A stretch of DNA of 64,000 nt, taken from JAJRAN01 sp963827135 (GTDB lineage: Archaea; Thermoplasmatota; Thermoplasmata; Methanomassiliicoccales; UBA472). The notes below the pieces were generated by a model, which was not told the DNA's origin, did no database searches, and was given only the letters and a program-made list of their open reading frames with translations. The DNA is taken from positions 1-64,000 of the forward strand of contig CAWGZX010000005.1 of NCBI GenBank assembly GCA_963827135.1, in the 5' to 3' direction. Numbering within the stretch: the first letter of the stretch is position 1; the number at the start of each line of letters is the position of its first letter. This document shows, one piece after another, positions 56,761 through 64,000 of the stretch. The position numbers were made by a program, and so were the translations under genes.

Positions 56761-59700
56761 GTGGATGATATGATTGAAGGGATTGGTTCTGTGATGGTGG
56801 TCGGCGGAGGCATCGCCGGCGTCCAGACCGCTTTGGACCTAGCCGATTCCGGCTTCAAGGTGTACCTGGTCGAGAAGAAGCCCAGCATCGGGGGGGTCAT
56901 GGCCCAGCTGGACAAGACGTTCCCCACCAACGACTGCTCGATGTGCATACTATCACCAAAGCTGGTCGAGGCCGCAAGGAACCCTATGATCACGATGATG
57001 ACCTTGGCGGAGGTGGTCGAGGTCGAGGGCGAGGCCCCTAACTTCGTGGTGAGCGTGAAGAGGCACCCTCGCTACGTCAACGAGGAAAGGTGCGTTGGCT
57101 GCGGCCTATGCGCCGAGAAATGCCCGGTCAAGGTCCAGAACGAATATGACCTGGGCTTGGTCCAAAGGAAGGCCATCTACGTCTCGTACGCCCAGGCGGT
57201 GCCGATGAAGTACGCCATCGATGCCAAGAAGTGCCTTTACTTGACCAAGAACCGCTGCGGAAACTGCAAGAAGGTCTGCCCGGCGGACGCGGTGGACTTC
57301 GAGCAGAAGGAGAGCGTGGAGAAGCTCAAGGTCGGGGCGATCGTGCTCGCCCCTGGCTACGAGGTATTCGATGCCAAGCTGAAGAAGGAGTACGGCTACG
57401 GGGAGTTCAAGAACGTCGTCTCTTCCTTGGAGTTCGAGCGAATAATGTGCGCGACCGGGCCGTTCCAAGGTCAGGTCATGAGGCCAAGCGACCGCAAATC
57501 GCCCAAGAAGGTGGCGTTCCTGCAATGCGTCGGGTCGAGGGACGAGAAGGTCGGCAACCCCTATTGCTCGAGCGTCTGCTGCATGTACGCCATCAAGGAG
57601 GCCATCATCGCTAGCGAACACACGTCCGGGCTCAAGTCCACCATCTTCTTCATGGATATCCGGGCGGTCGGAAAGGAGTTCGAGGACTACCGGGAGAGGG
57701 CGGAGAAGGAGTACGGGATCGAGGTCCACAAGGGGACCAGGGTCGCTTCCATCGAGGAGGACCCGGAGACGAAGAACCTGCTCCTGAGGTACAGCCTCGG
57801 GGAGGAGGTCAAGAGCGAGGAGTTCGATATGGTCGTGCTCTCGGTGGGGTTCGAACCTCCCGCTGACGCGCACAAGCTCTCCCAGGTCCTAGGATTCAAG
57901 CTCAACAGATATGGTTTCGCGGACACGCCCACATACGAGCCGTTGTCGACGAGTCGTAAGGGCATCTATGCCACCGGCGCCTTCAGCGCCCCCAAGGACA
58001 TACCCGACATCCGTGGCGGAGGCCTCGGGAGCGGCTTCCAAGGCCGGGGCGAACGTCTTCTCGAACCGCATACACTTCAAGAAGGCTGAGGTGAAGGAGA
58101 TCGATGTGGCAGGGCAGGAGCCGCGCATCGGCGTCTTCGTCTGCCACTGCGGCATAAACATCCGTGGGACCGTGGACGTGCCCAAGGTCGTGGAGTACGC
58201 CAAGACCCTGCCCAACGTGGTCTGGTCGGAGGAGAGCAAATACACCTGCTCCGCGGACATCCAGGAGATCATCAAGAACAAGATCAAGGAGCACAAGCTC
58301 AACCGCGTGGTCGTCGCCTCCTGCACCCCGCGCACGCACGAGCCGCTCTTCCAGAGCACCATCAAGGAGGCGGGACTGAACCCCTACCTCTTCGAGATGG
58401 CCAACATCCGCGACCAGTGCTCCTGGGTGCACATGCATGAGCCGGAAAAGGCGACCGAGAAGACCAAGGACCTGGTGCGCATGGCCGTGGCCAAGTCGCG
58501 GCACACAGAGGCGCTGCCGACCTTGACCTCCCGGTGCGCCACGCGGCAACTGGTGATCGGCGGTGGGCTGGCGGGCATGAGCGCTGCCCTCGGCGTCGCC
58601 GACCAGGGCTTCGAGGTGGACCTGGTGGAGAAGGCAGGGGAGCTAGGCGGCAACCTGAGGAGCACGTTGCTGGAGAAGGATGGACAGACCGGGCCGAAGC
58701 TGGCCTCCAAGCTGATCGCGGAGGTAGCGAGGAACCCCAACATCACCGTGCACCTGGACTCCAAGATCAAGGACGTCTCTGGCTACGCTGGCAACTTCAC
58801 GATCAGTACCGAGAAGGAGGAGATCAGCTCCGGCGCCATCATCGTGGCCACGGGGGCTCATGAGTATCGCCCCACCGAGTACCTGTACGGCGACGACAAG
58901 AGGGTGGTGACGCAGGTCGAGCTCGAGGAAAGGCTATCGCACGGGGCGTTGGACGCGAAGAGGGTCGTCATGATCCAGTGCGTCGGTTCCAGGAACTCCG
59001 AGGTCCCTTACTGCAGCCGCATCTGCTGCGCCACGGCCATAAAGAACGCGATTTGGATCAAGGAGACCAGTCCGAAGACGGAGGTCTATGTCCTGCACAA
59101 GGACATCCGCACCTACGGCTTCAGGGAGGAGCTGTACATCGAGGCGGGCAGGAAGGGAGTGGTGTTCGTAAGGTTACCGGACGACTCACCGCCCGAGGTC
59201 GCCAAGGAAGGCCATCATCTGCTCGTTAAGGCAAAGGACACGGTGCTTGGCGGGGACGTCACCTTCCATCCGGACCTCGTGGTCCTGAGCACCGGCATCC
59301 GGCCCAACCAAGGCAACGAGGAGCTGGCCAAGATGCTGAAGGTCCCATTGAGCAAGGACGGCTTCTTCCTGGAGGCGCATATGAAGCTCCGGCCGGTGGA
59401 CTTCGCCACTGAGGGCATATTCCTAGCAGGCCTGGCACATTGGCCCAAGTTCGCCGAGGAGAGCATAGCGCAGGCGACCGGAGCGGCGGCTAGGGCCATA
59501 ACGATCATCTCCAAGGACGAGCTGGAAGGGACCGCGTTCGTGCCAGTGGTCGATGAATCCAAATGCAAGGCGTGCGGCACCTGCACTGAGGTCTGCGCCT
59601 TCAAGGCGGTCAGCATGCGCGAGGTCTCGCCAGGGATCATGAAGGCCTCGGTGAACCCGGTCATGTGCAAGGGGTGCGGCGGCTGCGCTGCCGTCTGCCC

Positions 59701-59785
59701 GACCGGGGCCATATCCTCGACGCACTTCACGGACAAGCAGCTGCTTGCGGCGGCCAAGTGCACCATCAAGGAGGCGCCCCAATGA
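56761..59785 (+). pseudogene. hdrA: HdrA, tandem-fused long form (copy 6), single frameshift
   Basis: About 1,007 aa when repaired. First half: VVGGGIAGVQTALDLADSG, FPTNDCSMCILSPK, CVGCGLCAEKCP, CGNCKKVCPADAV, CVGSRDEKVGNPYCSSVCC. An extra G near 58,005 breaks KDIPTSVAEASG; removing it restores the paralogs' frame. Second half: IGVFVCHCGINIRG, CTPRTHEPLFQ, GGGLAGMSAALGVAD, CVGSRNSEVPYCSRICC, then CKACGTCTEVC and CKGCGGCAAVCP. Start GTG 56761 or ATG 56770. A single, easily repaired lesion in an otherwise conserved gene could be an assembly error. First gene of a second redox operon; its stop overlaps mvhD as ATGA. Confidence 0.85.
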
Positions 59786-60555
59786 CCGAATTCGAGCCGA
59801 AGGTGCTGGGCATACTATGCAATTGGTGCTCATACGCCGGCGCTGACCTGGCCGGGGTAAGTAGGTTCCAGTATCCCACCAATATTCGGACCCTTAGGGT
59901 CATGTGCAGCACCAGGGTCACGCCCCACGTCCTGCTCGAGATCTTCAAGTCGGGGGTGGACGGGGTCGTGGTCGGGGGATGCCACATAGGTGATTGCCAC
60001 TACATCACAGGCAACTACTACACAGAGAAGAGGATGGCCATGACCAAGAGCCTCATGAAGGCCGCTGGGCTTGAGCCCGAGAGGCTCAGCTTCTACATGG
60101 TCTCCGCCTCGGAGGGGAAGAGGTTCGCTGAGCTCATCACTGGATTCGTCGGAACGATCAAGGAACTCGGGCCTTCGCGCGCCATCACGGACGAGAAGCT
60201 TGCCCGAAGGCTTGATGCGGCGATCGAGACCGCCAAGGCCTACCGCCTGAGGCTGCTCAATGGGAAGGAGCTCGGCCTCGTCCAGACCGGGAACGTCTAC
60301 GCCAAGCACATGGACGAGAAGAAGCTGGAGGCCATCCAGGAAAAGGCGCTCAGGGAGGAGTTCGAGAGGAACTTCATACTTCAGCTCACCCGGGACCGGC
60401 CTCTCTCCGTGAAGGAGATGGCCAAGGAGCTGGACGCCCCGCCCGACGAGGTGCTGGAGCAGGTGGTCTTCCTCAGGCAGAGGAGCATGATCGCCCTGGA
60501 CTCAATAGAGGGCGTGAGCCCGAAGTACAAGGCCACGGTCGCGGGGGGTTGCTGA
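59782..60555 (+). CDS. mvhD: MvhD-type subunit with C-terminal winged-helix-like extension (second copy)
   Basis: 257 aa, the same length and architecture as the gene at 30,370. MvhD part: LCNWCSYAGADLAGVSR, VMCSTRVTP, GCHIGDCHYITGN. Extension: RRLDAAIETAKAYRLRLLNG linker, then RPLSVKEMAKELDAPPDEV and LRQRSMIALDSIEGVSPKY, a clear helix-turn-helix-wing pattern. It is coupled to hdrA copy 6 by ATGA and followed one base later by hdrA copy 7. Confidence 0.87.
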   Translation: MTEFEPKVLGILCNWCSYAGADLAGVSRFQYPTNIRTLRVMCSTRVTPHVLLEIFKSGVDGVVVGGCHIGDCHYITGNYYTEKRMAMTKSLMKAAGLEPERLSFYMVSASEGKRFAELITGFVGTIKELGPSRAITDEKLARRLDAAIETAKAYRLRLLNGKELGLVQTGNVYAKHMDEKKLEAIQEKALREEFERNFILQLTRDRPLSVKEMAKELDAPPDEVLEQVVFLRQRSMIALDSIEGVSPKYKATVAGGC

Positions 60556-60556
60556 G

Positions 60557-63550
60557 ATGGCCGAGAAAATCGGATCCGTGCTGGTGATCGGGGGCGGGAT
60601 ATCCGGCATCCAGACCGCTCTAGACCTGGGGGACTCGGGCTTCAAGGTCTACCTGGTGGAGAAGAAGGCCAGCATAGGGGGCACCATGGCCCAGCTGGAC
60701 AAGACCTTCCCCACCAACGACTGCTCCATGTGCATCATGGCGCCGAAGCTGGTGGCCGCAGGCGGGCACCAGAACATCGATCTCATCACCAACGCCGAGA
60801 TCAGCAAGCTGGAGGGAGAGCCTGGCAACTTCAAGGTCACCATAGCCCAGAGGATACCCAAGGTGGACGCCGACGCCTGCACGGGCTGCGGGGTCTGCGC
60901 GGACAACTGCCCGGTCGAGACACCAGACGACTACAACCAGGGCCTGAAGAGGAGAAAGGCGATCTCGGTACTATACACTCAGGCGGTGCCCCTGGTATAC
61001 AGCATCGACCCGGACATCTGCATCGGTTGCGGAGCGTGCCACGACTCGTGCGTGGCCAAGGCCATCAACTACGGCCTCTCCGACAAGACCATAGAGATAT
61101 CGGTCGGGTCGGTGATCCTTTGCCCCGGCTTCGAGGAGTTCGATGCCAGGCTCAAGAAGGAGTACGGCTACGGCGAGTTCAAGAACGTGGTCACCAGCAT
61201 CGAGTTCGAGAGGATGCTGAGCGCCACCGGTCCCTTCTTCGGAACGGTCATGAGGCCCTCGGACGGGGACATACCTCTAAGGGTTGCGTTCATCCAATGC
61301 GTCGGGTCGAGGGACGAGAAGGTCGGCAACCCCTATTGCTCGAGCGTCTGCTGCATGTACGCCATCAAGGAGGCCATCATCGCTGGCGAGCACACGGCGG
61401 GCCTCAAGCCCACCATCTTCTTCATGGACGTCAGGGCGGTCGGGAAGGAGTTCGAGGACTACGTGAAGAGGGCGGAGAAGGAGTACGGCGTCAAGATGTA
61501 CCGCGGCAGCAGGGTGGCGTCGGTCGAGGAGGACCCTCAGACCAAGAACCTGCTCCTGAGGTACAGCGCCGGGGACGAGGTCAGGAGCGAGGAGTTCGAC
61601 CTGGTGGTGCTCTCCGTGGGCATGAAGCCAGCGGCGGACGCCGATAAGCTGAGCAAGAGGCTCGGATTCGAGCTGAACCAATACGGGTTCGCGGCGACCG
61701 ACGTCTACTCTCCCTTGAGCACTTCGAAGCCTGGTATCTTCGTCAGCGGATCCTTCACCGCTCCCAAGGACATCCCCACCACGGTGGCGGAGGCCTCTGG
61801 CGCGGTGGCCAAGGCCACGGCGCTCATCGCCGAGGCGAGGAACACCCAGGTGACCGAGAAGAAGTTCGCCCCGGAGATCGACATATCCGGCCAGGAGCCT
61901 AGGGTCGGTGTTTTCGTGTGCCATTGCGGCATCAACATCGGCGGCACGGTCAAGGTGCCCGAGGTTGTAGCTTACGCCAAGACCCTGCCGGGCGTGGTCT
62001 ATGCCGGTGAGAACATCTTCACCTGCTCCTCCGACACCCAGGAGAAGATGAGGTCGATCATCAAGGAGCAGAAGCTCAACCGCGTGGTGGTCGCAAGCTG
62101 CACCCCCAGGACCCACGAGCCGTTGTTCCAGAACACCATCCGCGAGGCTGGCCTCAACTCCTACCTCTTCGAGATGGCCAACATCCGCGACCAGTGCTCC
62201 TGGGTGCACATGCATGAGCCGCTCAAGGCTACCAAGAAGGCCAAGGACCTGGTCAGGATGGCGGTCGCCAAGGCAGGATTGCTCGAGCCATTGAAGAAGT
62301 CGAAGATCCAGGTCACGCACGCCGCGGTGGTGATCGGCGGAGGGCTCGCGGGCATGACCGCGGCACTGGACGTGGCGGACCAAGGCTACCCTGCCCACAT
62401 CATCGAGAAAGAGGGGCAGCTAGGGGGCAACCTGGCCAAGCTCTGCCACACGGAGGGCGCCCGCAGGCCGAAGGACTATATGAACGAACTCATCGCCAAG
62501 GTCCGGGATAGCACAAACGTCACCGTGCATCTCAACACCGAGGTCAAGGAGGTCGCGGGCTTCGTCGGCAACTTCAAGGTCAAGACCTCCGACGGCGAGA
62601 TAGAGACCGGGGCCATCATCGTGGCCACCGGGGCTAACGAGTACAGACCTACCGAGTACCTGTACGGCCAGGACCGGAGGGTCGTCACCCAGCTAGAGCT
62701 GGAGAGGCATCTGGAGGAAGGCGTCCTGAAGGCCAAGAGGGTGGCCATGGTACAATGCGTCGGATCGAGGAACGATGACGCCACGTATTGCAGCCGCATC
62801 TGCTGCACCAATGCCATCAAGAACGCCATCTGGATCAAGAGGACGAGCCCGAGGACGGAGGTCTATGTCTTCCACAGGGACGTTCGCACCTATGGTTTCA
62901 GGGAAGATCTGTACAAGGAGGCGGGGCAGCTCGGCGTCAGCTTCATCAGGATGAATGAGGGAGAGATGCCCGAGATGGCCAAGGAGGGCGAGAGGCTAAG
63001 GCTCACCGCCTTCGACAGCGCCCTGGGGGCTCAGATCGAGCTACACCCTGACCTGGTGGTGCTCTCCACCGGCATCCGGCCCAACCAAGGCAACGAGGAG
63101 CTGGCCAAGATGCTGAAGGTCCCGTTGAGCAAGGACGGCTTCTTCCTGGAGGCGCACATGAAACTACGCCCGGTGGACTTCGCCACCGAGGGGGTGTTCC
63201 TGGCGGGAGCGGCGCACTGGCCCAAGTTCGTGGACGAGGTCATCGCCCAAGCATCGGGCGCGGCCACCCGCGCCACCATGGTCATCTCCAAGGAGTTCGT
63301 GGAGACGGAGGGCATCATCGCGGCCGTGAACCCGAACAAGTGCACCGGCTGCGAGCTCTGCATTCAGGTGTGCCCATTCGGGGCCATCGACAAGGTCGAC
63401 GGCAAGGCGAAGGTCAACGAGGCCCTGTGCAAGGGCTGCGGCACCTGCAACGCGGTCTGCAAGTCCGGTGCCATCAGGCAGAAAGGGTTCCGCGACGAGC
63501 AGATCATCGAGGTCATCGACGCGCTGTTCTGCGAGGAGGGGAGCGAATGA
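60557..63550 (+). CDS. hdrA: HdrA, tandem-fused long form (copy 7)
   Basis: 997 aa, intact. First half: VIGGGISGIQTALDLGDSG, FPTNDCSMCIMAPKLVAAGG, CTGCGVCADNCP and a regular ferredoxin motif CIGCGACHDSC where copies 3-6 have the spaced CGNCKKVC form. Second half: VGVFVCHCGINIGG, CTPRTHEPLFQN, GGGLAGMTAALDVAD, CVGSRNDDATYCSRICC, then CTGCELCIQVCP and CKGCGTCNAVC. By ferredoxin type and neighbourhood it is the counterpart of copy 1. ATGA overlap with the next mvhD. Confidence 0.93.
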   Translation: MAEKIGSVLVIGGGISGIQTALDLGDSGFKVYLVEKKASIGGTMAQLDKTFPTNDCSMCIMAPKLVAAGGHQNIDLITNAEISKLEGEPGNFKVTIAQRIPKVDADACTGCGVCADNCPVETPDDYNQGLKRRKAISVLYTQAVPLVYSIDPDICIGCGACHDSCVAKAINYGLSDKTIEISVGSVILCPGFEEFDARLKKEYGYGEFKNVVTSIEFERMLSATGPFFGTVMRPSDGDIPLRVAFIQCVGSRDEKVGNPYCSSVCCMYAIKEAIIAGEHTAGLKPTIFFMDVRAVGKEFEDYVKRAEKEYGVKMYRGSRVASVEEDPQTKNLLLRYSAGDEVRSEEFDLVVLSVGMKPAADADKLSKRLGFELNQYGFAATDVYSPLSTSKPGIFVSGSFTAPKDIPTTVAEASGAVAKATALIAEARNTQVTEKKFAPEIDISGQEPRVGVFVCHCGINIGGTVKVPEVVAYAKTLPGVVYAGENIFTCSSDTQEKMRSIIKEQKLNRVVVASCTPRTHEPLFQNTIREAGLNSYLFEMANIRDQCSWVHMHEPLKATKKAKDLVRMAVAKAGLLEPLKKSKIQVTHAAVVIGGGLAGMTAALDVADQGYPAHIIEKEGQLGGNLAKLCHTEGARRPKDYMNELIAKVRDSTNVTVHLNTEVKEVAGFVGNFKVKTSDGEIETGAIIVATGANEYRPTEYLYGQDRRVVTQLELERHLEEGVLKAKRVAMVQCVGSRNDDATYCSRICCTNAIKNAIWIKRTSPRTEVYVFHRDVRTYGFREDLYKEAGQLGVSFIRMNEGEMPEMAKEGERLRLTAFDSALGAQIELHPDLVVLSTGIRPNQGNEELAKMLKVPLSKDGFFLEAHMKLRPVDFATEGVFLAGAAHWPKFVDEVIAQASGAATRATMVISKEFVETEGIIAAVNPNKCTGCELCIQVCPFGAIDKVDGKAKVNEALCKGCGTCNAVCKSGAIRQKGFRDEQIIEVIDALFCEEGSE

Positions 63551-64000
63551 GCGGAGGTCAATCTTCTGAAAAGGGGTCCGGCGAGATACCATGCGCCGAG
63601 GGCGAGCAATTCGAGCCGATGATCGTCGCCTTCCTATGCAACTGGTGCTCCTATGCCGGGGCCGACCTGGCCGGGGTCTCACGGCTGCAATATCCGACCA
63701 ACATCAGGATCGTGCGGGTGATGTGCTCCGGCAGGATATCGCCGATGCTGGTCCTGCGGGCGCTCAAGGACGGGGCGGACGGGGTGCTGGTGTCCGGCTG
63801 CCATCCAGGCGACTGCCACTACCTCAAGGGCAACCTCTATACGAGGCGCAACCTCCAGCTCCTGAGGAGCATGATCGAGTACATGGGCATCGAGCCCGAC
63901 CGCTTCCAGATGAGCTGGGTCTCGGCCAGCGAGGGCGGGAAGTTCGCTGATGTGGTCAAGACCACGGTGGAGAAGGTAAGGAAGCTGGGGCCGAACACCA
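63547..64000 (+). CDS. mvhD: MvhD-type iron-sulfur subunit, partial at window end
   Basis: The first 151 residues are visible: a short charged leader, then FLCNWCSYAGADLAGVSR, VMCSGRISP, GCHPGDCHYLKGN and WVSASEGGK. By similarity to the short mvhD at 26,891, nearly all of the MvhD domain is present. Whether it has an extension cannot be seen. Its position mirrors the mvhD that precedes mvhGA in the first array. Confidence 0.9.
   Translation, partial: MSGGQSSEKGSGEIPCAEGEQFEPMIVAFLCNWCSYAGADLAGVSRLQYPTNIRIVRVMCSGRISPMLVLRALKDGADGVLVSGCHPGDCHYLKGNLYTRRNLQLLRSMIEYMGIEPDRFQMSWVSASEGGKFADVVKTTVEKVRKLGPNT

Overview
The window is archaeal and most probably from a Thermoplasmatota lineage, in or near the Methanomassiliicoccales / Thermoplasmata group. 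The 16S rRNA gene is complete and typically archaeal, and it stands alone with no 23S gene behind it, as in Thermoplasmata. The protein genes are archaeal throughout: aIF2-beta, the exosome superoperon, proteasome alpha, SBDS, L37Ae, S8e, SRP19, RpoP, Pcc1, prefoldin beta and archaeal TyrRS. There is also a methylcobamide:CoM methyltransferase-like protein and a large set of heterodisulfide-reductase and F420-non-reducing hydrogenase genes. No mcr gene lies in the window, so methanogenesis is not demonstrated.

Layout. (1) 1-10,163: an A+T-richer, heavily decayed island ending at a tRNA-Ser(GCT). It holds the frameshifted remains of an HTH-Snf2 helicase-DUF3883 protein, a DUF1156 DNA methylase and a DUF499 ATPase (a defence/modification-like operon), some small broken genes, and a frameshifted tyrosine recombinase whose 3' end abuts the tRNA 3' end. 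(2) 10,164-12,300: rRNA promoter region and the 16S gene with flanking processing stems. (3) 12,400-23,000: a GNAT/antitoxin-like pair and then housekeeping genes (pyrG, aIF2-beta, a presenilin-family protease, S8e, SRP19, Nnr, three metallophosphoesterases). (4) 23,100-42,900: an MtaA/MtbA-like methyltransferase converges on a long minus-strand redox array. In transcription order the array is hdrA5; hdrA4-mvhD-hdrD; then a Cys-repeat protein-hdrA3-hdrA2-mvhD-hdrA1-mvhD-mvhG-mvhA. (5) 43,000-52,600: a zinc-ribbon protein, ftsZ, and the exosome superoperon (pop5, psmA, SBDS, rrp4, rrp41, rrp42, rpl37ae, rpoP, pcc1, pfdB, then a DHH protein). The last step is interrupted by a HEPN-like gene and a transposase-like remnant. 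(6) 52,700-56,300: a surface metzincin protease and tyrS. (7) 56,761-64,000: a second redox array, hdrA6-mvhD-hdrA7-mvhD, running off the window.

How it works together. HdrA is the flavin-based electron-bifurcating subunit, MvhD passes electrons to it, MvhAG oxidises H2, and the HdrD-like protein carries the cysteine-rich CCG active-site domains. The window encodes seven HdrA-family ORFs, five MvhD-family ORFs, one [NiFe] hydrogenase catalytic pair and one HdrD-like protein. This suggests a modular network of bifurcating complexes that share components and differ in their outer partners. Two of the hdrA genes carry reading-frame lesions that could be real decay or assembly error. Four things stand out: the duplicated hdrA-mvhD-hdrA-mvhD block, the tandem-fused versus split HdrA architecture, a C-terminal winged-helix-like extension on two of the MvhD proteins, and a small protein with two copies of a four-cysteine motif.
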